Shown in pieces: positions 16,042-24,903 of a stretch of 64,000 nt of DNA. This DNA is from Clostridium_AD sp050717515 (lineage in GTDB: Bacteria; Bacillota; Clostridia; Clostridiales; Clostridiaceae). How positions within the stretch are numbered: position 1 is the stretch's first letter; every line of letters begins with the position of its first letter. A program made the position numbers and the translations under genes. Location: positions 1 through 64,000 of the forward strand of contig NZ_JBOITL010000033.1 of assembly GCF_050717515.1 (NCBI RefSeq). Reading direction: 5' to 3'. The notes under the pieces are model-generated. The model was not told the origin of the DNA. It ran no database searches and saw nothing but the letters and a program-made list of their open reading frames with translations.

Positions 16042-16122
16042 AAAATACCCTCCTTTTGTAATTAAAGCATGCATAAGCATATAAATATTTTAGTTTATTT
16101 ACCTTTCTAAAGAATATCTATT

Positions 16123-16137
16123 ATGCAAACGTTTTCT
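16123..16137. promoter_or_regulatory. CRE (CcpA-binding) site before the NCS2 permease
   Basis: ATGCAAACGTTTTCT matches the CRE consensus WTGNAANCGNWNNCW at every defined position. It lies 82 bases before the permease start, and implies carbon catabolite control of base uptake. Confidence 0.65.
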
Positions 16138-16322
16138 TAATTGTTACAAAATATTTACGAATCATCTATAACAAGTTAACCTCTACTGTCACCTGTTAAG
16201 ATATATTCCTTATATATCCTTTATTTCTTAAGATTACTACTTTGATAAATAAAAGTCAATGAAATTTACAAAATATTTTTACAATTCAAAAAATGTTTTT
16301 GTAAAAACATTGTATTTATTTA

Positions 16323-16357
16323 TATCAATACAGTACTTAATAGTAACTGTATTGATA
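16323..16357. repeat. 12-bp inverted repeat between endonuclease IV and NCS2 permease
   Basis: TATCAATACAGT (16323-16334) and ACTGTATTGATA (16346-16357) are exact complements with an 11-base spacer. A second hairpin, AATGTTTTT-AC-AAAAACATT with a T tail on the minus strand, lies at about 16287-16310 and probably terminates the endonuclease gene. The rest of 16138-16413 shows no gene. Confidence 0.6.
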
Positions 16358-16413
16358 CCATAACAAATAAAAAACTTCCATGCTTAAATGCTATTAACAT
16401 ATCCATTTAAAAA

Positions 16414-16447
16414 CTTGCCACTTGCCACTTGCCACGTGGGTGGCACC
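16414..16447 (-). repeat. dispersed GTGGCAA repeat, copy 2
   Basis: On the minus strand it begins directly after the endonuclease IV stop codon (zero bases between): GGTGCCACCCACGTGGCAAG followed by more GTGGCAA, three units in all. Compared with copies 1 and 3 only the number of 7-bp units and one base differ. Confidence 0.85.
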
Positions 16448-17281
16448 TTATTCTATATATGCTTCTCGTAACATCTTAATTTCCTGCGCATGACCAGATA
16501 AATCAATTGGACTTTCTAAAAAAAATGGTAAATGACGTAGTTTGGAATGATTAATAATTTTAATAAACACTTCTTTTCCCATAGAACCTTCACCAATTTT
16601 TTCATGGCGATCTTTATGACTTTCAAATGGATTTTTGCTATCATTTAAATGAATTGCATATAGCTTATCAAGGCCAATAATTCTATCAAATTCATTTATT
16701 ACTCCATCTAAATCATTAACAATATCATAACCTGCATCGTAAATATGACAAGTATCAAGACATACGCCCATTTTGCCTGAAAGTGTGACCCCATCAAGAA
16801 TTTCTTTTAGTTCTTCGAAAGTTCGACCAACTTCTGTTCCTTTACCAGACATTGTTTCAAGAAGTACTTTGGTAGTTTGTTCTGGTTTTAGCACAGTGTT
16901 TAGCATATTTATAATGTATTCTATCCCTATCTGAGCTCCTTGTTTTACATGACTACCTGGATGGAAGTTATAAAGACTATTTGGCATGTATTCCATTCTA
17001 TTTAAATCATCTTCCATAATTTTCATTGCAAATTCCCTTGTGCCTTCATCAGCAGAGCAAGCATTTAAGGTATATGGCGCATGTGCTAGTATTATAGCAA
17101 ATTTGTTTTCTTTTGTTATTTCTAATAGTGCTGCTACATCTTTTGGATCAATTTCTTTTGCTTTGCTCCCTCTAGGATTACGGGTGAAAAACTGAAATGT
17201 ATTTGCTCCTATTTGAAGAGCTTCTTCGCCCATAGCTTTGTAGCCTTTTGATACTGATAAATGACAACCTATATTTAACAT
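16448..17281 (-). CDS. nfo: deoxyribonuclease IV (AP endonuclease, Nfo)
   Basis: 277 aa TIM-barrel enzyme that cuts DNA 5' to abasic sites in base-excision repair, using three zinc ions. Family motifs: IGCHLSVSKGY at the N-terminus, LAHAPYTLN (about 66, zinc His), NFHPGSHV (about 105), VLLETMSGKGTEVG (about 140, zinc Glu), CLDTCHIYDAGYD (about 174, Asp/His), AIHLNDSKN (about 212, His/Asp) and FFLESP (about 258). Length is normal. The start ATG has GGAGG 6 bases upstream. Monocistronic. Confidence 0.96.
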   Translation of the reverse strand: MLNIGCHLSVSKGYKAMGEEALQIGANTFQFFTRNPRGSKAKEIDPKDVAALLEITKENKFAIILAHAPYTLNACSADEGTREFAMKIMEDDLNRMEYMPNSLYNFHPGSHVKQGAQIGIEYIINMLNTVLKPEQTTKVLLETMSGKGTEVGRTFEELKEILDGVTLSGKMGVCLDTCHIYDAGYDIVNDLDGVINEFDRIIGLDKLYAIHLNDSKNPFESHKDRHEKIGEGSMGKEVFIKIINHSKLRHLPFFLESPIDLSGHAQEIKMLREAYIE

Positions 17282-17628
17282 GATTATTCCTCCAATTATT
17301 TTGTTTTAATGCTACTTAATAAATTCAATTTTGTGGGGTGATAATCCTGCTTACTTGTGTTCTATACTTTGGAATCTTTCATTTCTACCCCAAAATTTAA
17401 ATTTATAAGATATATTATTAATTGTTAGTGTATCCGAAACTTATATATTAGTATGTGTATTAATATATATCGCAAGTCTTTAAAATATATCAGTGTATAA
17501 TGTAATAAAAACACACTAATAGATAAATGAGGAATAATATATATATTTATGAAAATTAATAAAGATTTTGTATTTTGAATTGTATATATAGTGAAAGTGT
17601 AATAAGTTCAGGGGAGGTGATTTATAAT

Positions 17629-18231
17629 ATGAATATGAATGATAATGATATAATAATTAAAGTTTTAGAAGGAGAAATTGAGAATTATGATTTATTGATA
17701 AAGAAATATAGTAAAAATACCTATAATTTTATTTGTAGTATTGTAAAGAATGAACATATGGCTGAAGAATTAACACAGATAACATTTATAAAAGCATATG
17801 AAAATATAAACAAATTCAACTTAAGTAAAAATTTTTTTACATGGATTTTAACTATAGCAAAGAATTCTACTATTAATGAATTAAGAAAAAATAAAAAGCA
17901 ATGTGAGCTAAACAATTTTTATCTAGACGATTATTATTCTAGTACAATTTTAAAATTTAATCCAGAAAAAATATATGCGGATAAAAGTAATAATTTAAAA
18001 CTATATAATTTTATAAACTCTCTATCCTATAAATATAAGGTTTTGATTATATTGAAATATATACAAAATTTGAGCTATAAAGAAATAAGTAAAGAACTAA
18101 ATATACCAATAAGCAAAGTTGAATCTAGATTATTTACTGCACGTAAAAAATTAATTAATAAAATAGAAAAAAATGATATCAAAGAAAAGGGAGGAGACTT
18201 AAAATGGATTGCCAAATATCGAAAAATTTAA
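17629..18231 (+). CDS. ECF-type RNA polymerase sigma factor (module 1)
   Basis: 200 aa from ATG 17629, which follows GGGGAGGTGA; the frame upstream has no site. Region 2 (YNFICSIVKNEHMAEELTQI, about 32-51) binds core polymerase and the -10; region 4 (LSYKEISKELNIPISKVESR, about 149-168) is the helix-turn-helix reading the -35. It overlaps the next gene, an anti-sigma factor, by 28 bases, so the two are made together and the sigma is held inactive until a signal arrives. The 347-base upstream gap shows only AT-rich DNA with runs of TATA. Confidence 0.92.
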   Translation: MNMNDNDIIIKVLEGEIENYDLLIKKYSKNTYNFICSIVKNEHMAEELTQITFIKAYENINKFNLSKNFFTWILTIAKNSTINELRKNKKQCELNNFYLDDYYSSTILKFNPEKIYADKSNNLKLYNFINSLSYKYKVLIILKYIQNLSYKEISKELNIPISKVESRLFTARKKLINKIEKNDIKEKGGDLKWIAKYRKI

Positions 18232-19130
18232 TAGATTTATTGTTAGATGAAGAAATAGATGCCATTGCTAAAGAAGATGTATTAGGTCACATTAAAAAAT
18301 GTGATCATTGCAAAGAATATTATAATAATATTAATAAATTCAAAAATACAATGTCAGTATTTTCATATAAATATAATCTTAAAAATTCAAATATTAATGA
18401 ATCAGTAATGAAAAATATAATGAATAAAGACAAATCAAAAAATAAATTCATTATTGGATTTTGTGATAAAAAAAAGTACCTTGCTATCTCTTTACTTATT
18501 ATTATGTTTATACCATTTAGTTTTAAAGCTTTTGGGGCAGGATTGGAATTAATAAATGAGATTATATTTAATTCTAATGGTGTAAAATATAAATTTAACA
18601 GTTATGAAGAGCCACTTCCTTTTGACCTTAGTGATAAAGAATTAGTAAGTCCAGTTACTAAAAAAACTGCATATAATATTAAAGAAGCTAAAAAAATATC
18701 AAATAGAATAGTGTTATCAAATTACTTACCTAAAAATTATAGGTTTATGTATGCAAATTATCAAGAAATTAGTAACTCCATTTATGATTTTACATTAAAT
18801 TACAGGCAGATCGATTATCTTAAAAAAGGTAAAAGAATTGAGCATTTTACTGGTAATACAATTATAATTGATATTGTTCATAGTGCGGTTAAACAAAAAG
18901 AGCTCCAAGCAACTTTTAAAAAAGGTACCTCATTAAAAAAAATAAAAATCTCTAAATTTGATGCAGTCATAGGAGAATTTAAAATTGATGAAGATTCAAC
19001 AGATAAAAATATATTTATACATATACCAGATAAAGATATGTATATTGATTTATTTGCATTTTGCACTGTAGATATATTAGATGATAAAGAATTAGTGAAA
19101 ATTTTAGAAAGCATTGTAGAACAATTATAA
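18204..19130 (+). CDS. membrane anti-sigma factor with zinc-finger and DUF4367-like domain
   Basis: 308 aa. The N-terminus has the zinc-binding anti-sigma (ZAS) motif HIKKCDHC (about 30-37, HxxxCxxC). A transmembrane segment (about 93-112: YLAISLLIIMFIPFSFKAFG) follows, then an outside domain with the DUF4367-type layout (SNYLPKNYRFMYANYQEI, IDIVHSA, FDAVIGEF), which probably senses the signal. It inhibits the sigma factor just upstream. The 28-base overlap indicates translational coupling. A terminator follows. Confidence 0.85.
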   Translation: MDCQISKNLIDLLLDEEIDAIAKEDVLGHIKKCDHCKEYYNNINKFKNTMSVFSYKYNLKNSNINESVMKNIMNKDKSKNKFIIGFCDKKKYLAISLLIIMFIPFSFKAFGAGLELINEIIFNSNGVKYKFNSYEEPLPFDLSDKELVSPVTKKTAYNIKEAKKISNRIVLSNYLPKNYRFMYANYQEISNSIYDFTLNYRQIDYLKKGKRIEHFTGNTIIIDIVHSAVKQKELQATFKKGTSLKKIKISKFDAVIGEFKIDEDSTDKNIFIHIPDKDMYIDLFAFCTVDILDDKELVKILESIVEQL

Positions 19131-19140
19131 AAATATATAA

Positions 19141-19185
19141 AAAGTGGGAGTCTCATTTTTCACGTATGAGGCTCCCACTTTTTTA
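19141..19185. terminator. bidirectional terminator after sigma module 1
   Basis: AAAAAGTGGGAGTCTCAT pairs with ATGAGGCTCCCACTTTTTT around TTTTCACGT, with a T-run. Shared with the converging M24 peptidase gene. Confidence 0.9.
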
Positions 19186-19196
19186 AATATTTTATG

Positions 19197-20273
19197 CTAT
19201 TCTACAATAATTAAATCTTTTGAATAATTGTTTAATACTTCACAACCATCCTCGGTAACTATTACTAAATCTTCTATACGTACACCAACATCTCCTGGCA
19301 TGTATATACCTGGTTCTATTGAGAAACACATTCCTACTTCTACTTTATCTGTATTAACAGAAGAAACATCTCCAAACTCATGATCTTGAAGTCCTATAGA
19401 ATGTCCTAACCTATGCGTAAAGTATTTTCCATAACCTTTTTCTGTAATATAGTCTCTTGCTGCAGCATCAATGTCGCAAAATCTAACTCCAGGTTTAACT
19501 TTTTCAATTCCTCTTTTGTTAGCTTCTCTAACTACATTGTAAACTTCTCTGCTATGGTCTGATACACTTTTATAAAAAACTGTTCTCGTCATATCTGAGC
19601 AATATGAATCTTTAATACAACCAATATCAATAACTACACTATCGCCTTCTTTAACAGTTGAGTTATCCATCACATGATGAGGATCTGCTGCATTAGCACC
19701 ATACCCTACGATAGGATCAAATGAATGTCCTTCTGCTCCCATTTCTTCCCACATATCACCAAGTAGTTTGCCCATTTTCTTTTCAGTATATTTTTTTGTT
19801 ACAAGTTTTATCATCTTTTCAACAGCAATATCATTAAGCTTTGATGATGCTCTCAAAAATTCCTTTTCTTTTTCATCCTTTGAACTTCTTACTTTATCAA
19901 TAATGTTAGAACCATTAACAAATGAGCTACCACCTTTTAGTTCCATCAACCTTAATAAGAAATGAGCAGGCCAGTTTTTATCTATACCCATTGGTGCATC
20001 TTTATCAATATGTTTTGAAAGAATTTCTACTGGTTTGTCCGTATCACTATACCATACCATTTCCACACCTAAATCTTCACTTATAGGGAATAATTCATTA
20101 ATAAACAACTTATTATTTCCATTTGTATTAAGATACAATACAAGCATTCTCTCTCCTGGTAAAATCCATTTGCCCGTAAGATAGAAAATAGCATTTGAAT
20201 CAGAAACTATCATTTGAGGTATTTTGTTATCTCCCATAATTTTTAAAACTTTATTAAGTCTTTCCTGTATCAT
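19197..20273 (-). CDS. M24-family Xaa-Pro aminopeptidase
   Basis: 358 aa. The N-terminal creatinase-like domain (about 1-130) is followed by the pita-bread catalytic domain. Its metal ligands are visible: VIDIGCIKDSYCSDMTRTV (about 212-230, two Asp), RLGHSIGL (about 285, His), SIEPGIY (about 318, Glu) and RIEDLV (about 331, Glu). It removes N-terminal residues before proline from peptides. It lies 65 bases after an amino-acid permease gene, the two forming a peptide/amino-acid use operon probably under the XRE-cupin regulator. Confidence 0.92.
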   Translation of the reverse strand: MIQERLNKVLKIMGDNKIPQMIVSDSNAIFYLTGKWILPGERMLVLYLNTNGNNKLFINELFPISEDLGVEMVWYSDTDKPVEILSKHIDKDAPMGIDKNWPAHFLLRLMELKGGSSFVNGSNIIDKVRSSKDEKEKEFLRASSKLNDIAVEKMIKLVTKKYTEKKMGKLLGDMWEEMGAEGHSFDPIVGYGANAADPHHVMDNSTVKEGDSVVIDIGCIKDSYCSDMTRTVFYKSVSDHSREVYNVVREANKRGIEKVKPGVRFCDIDAAARDYITEKGYGKYFTHRLGHSIGLQDHEFGDVSSVNTDKVEVGMCFSIEPGIYMPGDVGVRIEDLVIVTEDGCEVLNNYSKDLIIVE

Positions 20274-20338
20274 TAAAAACCCCTCCTAAAATATTATGAT
20301 TATATTTTGACTCTCTGCTTTTGGCAGGGAAGTATAAA

Positions 20339-21769
20339 CTATTTTTTTTCTTCTTTAAATCCTGTTCTCTTTACGAAATTATTCCAAATAACATTTCCAC
20401 TAACTATAACAACTAATGCTCCACCAATCATTTGCACCTCGTATATTATATTTTCTTTCAAAGTTGGCATTACTGGTGCTGCTGATAGAACTATACCAAT
20501 TACTACTACAACTAATACCATTTGTGCAATTCTAATTGAAGTATTGTTATTTTTTGAAAGTTCATATGGTCTTATTTCATTTGGTCTTGTTTTCCTCAGC
20601 TTTATATAAGCTGCAAATAGTAATATATAAGGGAACAACGCTGTAAGTGCAGTCATTGTAACAAGTACATTATATATTGTATCAACTGAAGGCAACAAAT
20701 TTATCGCAAGTAAAATTACTGATACTATTACTGCTTGAAGATAAACTGCTTTTACTGGTATATTGTTCTCATTAACTTTTGTGAATTTTTTTGAGAATAT
20801 ACCCTTATGAACACTTCCAAAAAGCATTTTTATTGGTGAAGCAATATAAAGTATTATCGCTCCAAACACTGAAAGTGATATTCCAAGTGCAATAATTTTT
20901 ATAAACCAAGTTCCAATTCCAAGACTTGTAGCAACTGTTGAAAGTGCTACTAAAATTCCCTGTGAAGCCGTTATCTTACTAGCTGGTAAAATAAGTGTAA
21001 TCGCAATTGAACCTAAAACATAAAGACCTGCAACTAAGCAAGCTGCAATTAATATTGCTTTAGGTAAATCTTTTTTAGGGTTCTCCATCTCTGTTACAAA
21101 GTTTGCAGTTGTCTCTGCCCCAGATAGTGCAAACATTACACTTGAAATAGCTGCGAATGAGTCCACATTTAATTTTGGAGTAAGAGTTTTAACTGTATAA
21201 ACAGATGCCGGTTCATTACCAAAAATGTACACAGAAGCAATACCCAAAACTATTAATAACACTGCAGGTACCGTTGAACCTAACGCTCCTATATTGGTAA
21301 ACAATTTAGCAAAACCCATACCTCTTGTACTTATATATGATAGTATCCAAAAAATTATTAAAGATAATACCATTACAAACATCTTATTACTAGCAAGCTC
21401 AGGTCTTCCTATAGCATAAGATATATTTACAATTAAGAATGTCAAGAATGAAGTATACCAAAATAATTTTGCAGTCCAATTTAGCCATGAAACCAAGAAA
21501 CCTTGTTTTTCACCATATGCTTCCTTCACCCATTCGTAAAGCCCCCCATCCCTTGGGTAAGTTGCTGCAAGTTCAGCACAAATAAGTGCACCTGGTACAA
21601 AGAATATAAATGTGAAAACTACCCATGTTGGAATAGCTCCTAGTCCAAGTCCAAAGGTTGATGCCGTTGACTTTGCAATCCACCTAATTCCAAACAGTGC
21701 TGATACATTCATGAATACTAAATCCCATAACCCAATCTTTCGTTTAATTAAACCAGTTTTTTCTTTCAT
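20339..21769 (-). CDS. APC-family amino acid permease
   Basis: 476 aa with about 12 transmembrane segments. The N-terminal KIGLWDLVFMNVSALFGIR is typical of the GadC/glutamate:GABA-antiporter-like branch of the amino acid-polyamine-organocation superfamily, as are AELAATYPRDGGLYEWV (about 66) and FALSGAETTANFVTEMENPK (about 214). It exchanges or imports an amino acid; the substrate is not readable. ATG 21769 has a GGGGG site about 6 bases upstream. The M24 peptidase follows in the same operon. Confidence 0.9.
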   Translation of the reverse strand: MKEKTGLIKRKIGLWDLVFMNVSALFGIRWIAKSTASTFGLGLGAIPTWVVFTFIFFVPGALICAELAATYPRDGGLYEWVKEAYGEKQGFLVSWLNWTAKLFWYTSFLTFLIVNISYAIGRPELASNKMFVMVLSLIIFWILSYISTRGMGFAKLFTNIGALGSTVPAVLLIVLGIASVYIFGNEPASVYTVKTLTPKLNVDSFAAISSVMFALSGAETTANFVTEMENPKKDLPKAILIAACLVAGLYVLGSIAITLILPASKITASQGILVALSTVATSLGIGTWFIKIIALGISLSVFGAIILYIASPIKMLFGSVHKGIFSKKFTKVNENNIPVKAVYLQAVIVSVILLAINLLPSVDTIYNVLVTMTALTALFPYILLFAAYIKLRKTRPNEIRPYELSKNNNTSIRIAQMVLVVVVIGIVLSAAPVMPTLKENIIYEVQMIGGALVVIVSGNVIWNNFVKRTGFKEEKK

Positions 21770-21898
21770 TTTTTGCCCCCTGCTTTCTTTTTAATGTATT
21801 ATTAATATTCAGTATATTATGTTATTTACACTTTTACTCTATCATAAAAATTTAACAATGTACAGAATTATTTAAGTATTACAATAGTTATTTTAATG

Positions 21899-22034
21899 CT
21901 ACAGTAATTTATTAAGTTAAAATTTTTGTAATAAGTACCTAGTTAATTTAATATTGTAATAACTATGATTTTGCTATATTGAATATTTTTTTTTAGTATG
22001 GTACTATATTCAATAATAGATGTTATTACTGTAG
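21899..22034. promoter_or_regulatory. operator-like inverted repeats in the divergent permease/XRE-cupin region
   Basis: The 337-base divergent gap holds two separate inverted-repeat pairs: CTACAGTAAT (21899-21908) with ATTACTGTAG (22025-22034), and TATTGAATA (21977-21985) with TATTCAATA (22007-22015). TTACAAT and AGTTAT words recur between them. These are candidate binding sites for the XRE-cupin protein; binding is inferred. Confidence 0.4.
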
Positions 22035-22106
22035 TAAAATAAATAAAAAGCTTTTAAGTTATAAACTATTATGAATTGTAACAATTGATAAATTTGGAGG
22101 CAAATA

Positions 22107-22652
22107 ATGTTAACTGAAATAGCAGGAAAAATTCGTAATCTAAGAAAAGAAAAAGACCTAACGTTAAAAGATTTGAGCATGAAGACTGGTCTTTCAGTAA
22201 GCTTTCTATCTCAGGTAGAAAACGGCTATTCTTCACTTGCAATAACCTCACTAAAAAAAATTGCAGAAGCATTAAATGTTCAAATGAACTATTTCTTCAA
22301 GCCTCCTGAAATACACAATTTTTTAGTTAAGGCGCAGGAAGATAAAGTATTTAAAATAGAAGGATCAAATTCAGAATTCATTAGAATTAGCGGAGATTTT
22401 ACTGGAAGAAAAATTGAATCTTTAATAATCATTATTCCTCCAGATCAAATGCATGGAAGCAAATCCAGTCATCCCGGTGAAGAGTTTGTTTATCTGCTTG
22501 AAGGAGCATTAATTGTAAATCTTGCTGGAATCGATTATTTATTAAAAGCAGGTGATTCAATACAATATCCCTCAACCACTGATCATTCATGGACAAACCC
22601 ACTTAATCAGAAAACAAAACTGCTTAGCATTACTACTCCATTAATTTTCTAA
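22107..22652 (+). CDS. XRE-family regulator with C-terminal cupin domain
   Basis: 181 aa. The N-terminal helix-turn-helix (about 5-60: IRNLRKEKDLTLKDLSMKTG, LSVSFLSQVENGYSSLAITS) is followed by a cupin barrel (about 80-180) with GEEFVYLLEGAL, LKAGDSIQYPS and DHSWTNP, which binds a small molecule and metal. Regulators of this kind (PuuR/SutR type) control uptake and breakdown of amino acids or polyamines. It is divergent from the permease-peptidase operon, which is the likely target. The start ATG has GGAGG 7 bases upstream. Confidence 0.9.
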   Translation: MLTEIAGKIRNLRKEKDLTLKDLSMKTGLSVSFLSQVENGYSSLAITSLKKIAEALNVQMNYFFKPPEIHNFLVKAQEDKVFKIEGSNSEFIRISGDFTGRKIESLIIIIPPDQMHGSKSSHPGEEFVYLLEGALIVNLAGIDYLLKAGDSIQYPSTTDHSWTNPLNQKTKLLSITTPLIF

Positions 22653-22653
22653 T

Positions 22654-22698
22654 CGAATAAAAAAAGGAAGGCAGAAGCCTTCTTTTTTTTATTCGATT
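22654..22698. terminator. bidirectional terminator
   Basis: A long stem, TAATCGAATAAAAAAAGGA and AGGC, pairs with GCCTTC, TTTTTTTATTCGATTA around AGAA. It is shared by the XRE-cupin gene and the converging DUF6465 gene. Confidence 0.85.
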
Positions 22699-22701
22699 AT
22701 T

Positions 22702-23040
22702 TTAAGATAATTTTAAATCTATGTTAATAGACCCATTTACCAAACAATAAGCTGTATCATCTTCAACCTTTAGATATACATCTAATGTCTTAAGTTCTGA
22801 AAGTTTATGAGATTTAATCCACTCATCATGAATTTTTTCAAGTATTGTTTGTTTGCTAATCTCTTTTCCCTGATATTGAACATAAAATGCAACATCGACT
22901 TTCTTAGCTATTGTTTTTTTAACAACAGCAGAAGCCATTTTTATTGCTGCTTCAGCTGTCTCTTCCGTAGACTTTATAACTTTTTCTGCTGTTGACTTTA
23001 CAGCCGCTTTCGTAAATGTTAAATCACTATTTTTTTTCAT
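22702..23040 (-). CDS. DUF6465-family small protein
   Basis: 112 aa. A Lys/Ala-rich helical N-terminus (about 8-45, AAVKSTAEKVIKSTEETAEA and further Ala/Lys repeats) precedes a compact C-terminal domain (about 48-110) with VDVAFYVQYQGKEI, LKTLDVYLKVEDDTAYCLVN and GSINIDL. This is the layout of the clostridial family called DUF6465; its function is unknown. The basic, alanine-rich helix resembles nucleic-acid- or surface-binding tails. The start ATG has GGAGG upstream. Monocistronic. Confidence 0.75.
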   Translation of the reverse strand: MKKNSDLTFTKAAVKSTAEKVIKSTEETAEAAIKMASAVVKKTIAKKVDVAFYVQYQGKEISKQTILEKIHDEWIKSHKLSELKTLDVYLKVEDDTAYCLVNGSINIDLKLS

Positions 23041-23276
23041 CTTTTTTACCTCCGCTTATAAATATTTTTTAATTTTATTAATATATTCTATTTGTTTTAA
23101 AAAAAACTTTTTTGTAGAAATAAAATACTACCTATAATTGCATTCTAGAAACATTATAACACTTCTTTGAAATAAATGTAATATATTCCATAAAATAACG
23201 AAAAACATTAAAAAAGTAGCAGAATACAAAAACATAATTGTATCCTGTTACTTTTACAGCCTCGCTTTACTTTTAA

Positions 23277-24200
23277 TTATTTAATTTGTTTTGGAATCTC
23301 TAAACAACCTCTTTCTTCAACAACAAATTTAAGATTTTCGCTGTATTTTGTCGTTAAATCTTTAATCTTAGCCTCTGCTTCAGCTTTAGTATTAAAAACA
23401 CCTGCCTCCACACAGAATGTCCCTTTATTATCCTTAAGTGTTCTAATATTAAGTTGTTGAAACAATTGCTCCTCTATTATTCCTAAATTCTCCCCAAATT
23501 CATTAGACAAGGTTCTAACAGCATACACAGTTTTTGTTGATTGATTTATATCCTGTGTTAATTTAATTACAATACGAGCAGGATCCTTATATTCTTTTAC
23601 TTCATATTTTATAGGTTTATTAAACACAATTGTAAATTTAACAGCTGAATCATCTAACATCATATTTTTGTATATATCTGAAACATAACTACTTTTCTTA
23701 ATAACTTCAAAGTCTTTTTCTGCTGTTAAAGCTCTTGCTCCATTAATGGTAAAAGTCATAGTAGAAGGATTATTTTTATAATCCACTTTAAAGTGAGCAA
23801 CATTATCTGTAACTTTGTTATCCTTACTGCTCGTAAAGTTAATCACTATAGTTTCATTACTAGCATTCTTTTTAAGATTTATAGAATTTGCATCTGCTCC
23901 ATCAGTAATTTTACCACCAGTAGCTTCTCCATTTTTAAACTGAAGTACCTTAACTAATTTCCCAACTATAGGAACATCTACTAAAGAGTTAGCAAATGTA
24001 GGCATAGTATTTATACTAATAGTGAACACAGTAAAAATAGCAACACTTGCAGCAAATCCTTTTATCCATGTTTTTTTTATATTTTCTTTTTTCATTCTTG
24101 ATCTTCCTTTCCCTAATGATATATCAACAAATTCACTTAAATTTTCTGGTACTTCTATGTCATTATAAATTTTCTTTAAATCATCTAAATTATTACTCAT
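23277..24200 (-). CDS. membrane anti-sigma-like protein with C-terminal SPOR-like domain
   Basis: 307 aa from ATG 24200 (AAGGAGGTTGA 5-7 bases upstream; the longer frame to 24224 has no site). The short N-terminal part (DDLKKIYNDIEVPENLSEFV) and single transmembrane helix (about 44-65) follow the DUF4179 anti-sigma plan. A middle outside domain has IVINFTSSKDN, FTINGARAL and FTIVFNKPIKYEV. The last about 75 residues look like a SPOR-type repeat (FCVEAGVFNTKAEAEAKIKD), which binds denuded peptidoglycan. Only one base separates it from the sigma gene upstream, so it most likely restrains that sigma and reads cell-wall state. Confidence 0.8.
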   Translation of the reverse strand: MSNNLDDLKKIYNDIEVPENLSEFVDISLGKGRSRMKKENIKKTWIKGFAASVAIFTVFTISINTMPTFANSLVDVPIVGKLVKVLQFKNGEATGGKITDGADANSINLKKNASNETIVINFTSSKDNKVTDNVAHFKVDYKNNPSTMTFTINGARALTAEKDFEVIKKSSYVSDIYKNMMLDDSAVKFTIVFNKPIKYEVKEYKDPARIVIKLTQDINQSTKTVYAVRTLSNEFGENLGIIEEQLFQQLNIRTLKDNKGTFCVEAGVFNTKAEAEAKIKDLTTKYSENLKFVVEERGCLEIPKQIK

Positions 24201-24201
24201 A

Positions 24202-24720
24202 TTATTCAACCTCCTTAAGATCAATTTTAAGTTTTTCTAAACCACGATAAAGTTGTGTTTTAACTGTGCTTAATGGTATTTTAAAAATATCTGAAATATC
24301 CTTTAGTGTTAAATCTTCAAAGTATTTTAAAATTACTATGGATTTATATTTGGTATCTAAATTCTTTAAAGCTTCATGTAAATCCATAATTTCTTCAGTA
24401 TTATTTAAATTTGAAGCCATGTCTTCTATGTGTTTTTCATCAATATATATAACTTTTTTTGATTTATTCAAATAGTTTATTGAACAATTTATAGTTATTC
24501 TTGTGAGCCATGTATTAAAATACTGTGGCTCTTTTAAATGTTTTATGGATACTAGCGCTTTGTAAATCACTTCTTGCATTATATCAAGAGCATCTTCAGT
24601 ATTATTTACATAACTGTATGCTACCTTATATATATTATCTTTTCTACTTTGTATTAAGGTATCAAAACTCTCATTATCCCCTTTTATAGCTTTTTCAATT
24701 AATTCTATCAGTTTAATCAC
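24202..24720 (-). CDS. ECF-type RNA polymerase sigma factor (module 2)
   Basis: 172 aa with a GTG start at 24720 beside a weak GGGG site; the exact start is uncertain, and ATT or CTG a few codons on are alternatives. Region 2: IYKVAYSYVNNTEDALDIMQ (about 30-49) with WLTRITINCSINYL; region 4: LTLKDISDIFKIPLSTVKTQ (about 140-159). It forms an operon with the anti-sigma gene that starts one base after its stop. It resembles module 1 in logic but has a different, SPOR-bearing partner. Confidence 0.88.
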   Translation of the reverse strand: MIKLIELIEKAIKGDNESFDTLIQSRKDNIYKVAYSYVNNTEDALDIMQEVIYKALVSIKHLKEPQYFNTWLTRITINCSINYLNKSKKVIYIDEKHIEDMASNLNNTEEIMDLHEALKNLDTKYKSIVILKYFEDLTLKDISDIFKIPLSTVKTQLYRGLEKLKIDLKEVE

Positions 24721-24857
24721 CCCTATAGAGATTTTTTATAGATCTATAATTTTTTATCTTCACCCATTAGACAAAGATGTTTAACAAATAGTTTCATATA
24801 GTGAAAAAAAACATATTTTTTTATAATATAACTATTTTCGTATAACATATCCAAAAT

Positions 24858-24895
24858 ATTAAAAGCACATGGAATTCCATGTGCTTTCAATATTT
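24858..24895. terminator. terminator after copA
   Basis: AAAGCACATGGAATTCCATGTGCTTT is a perfect 13-bp palindrome flanked by AATATT. It lies just beyond the GTGGCAA repeat that follows the copA stop. Confidence 0.75.
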
Positions 24896-24903
24896 CTTAT
24901 AAA

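Noticed and set aside
16138..16440. Possible purine riboswitch before the NCS2 permease
   Set aside because: The conserved purine aptamer words were not found on the minus strand; only a CRE and hairpins are present.
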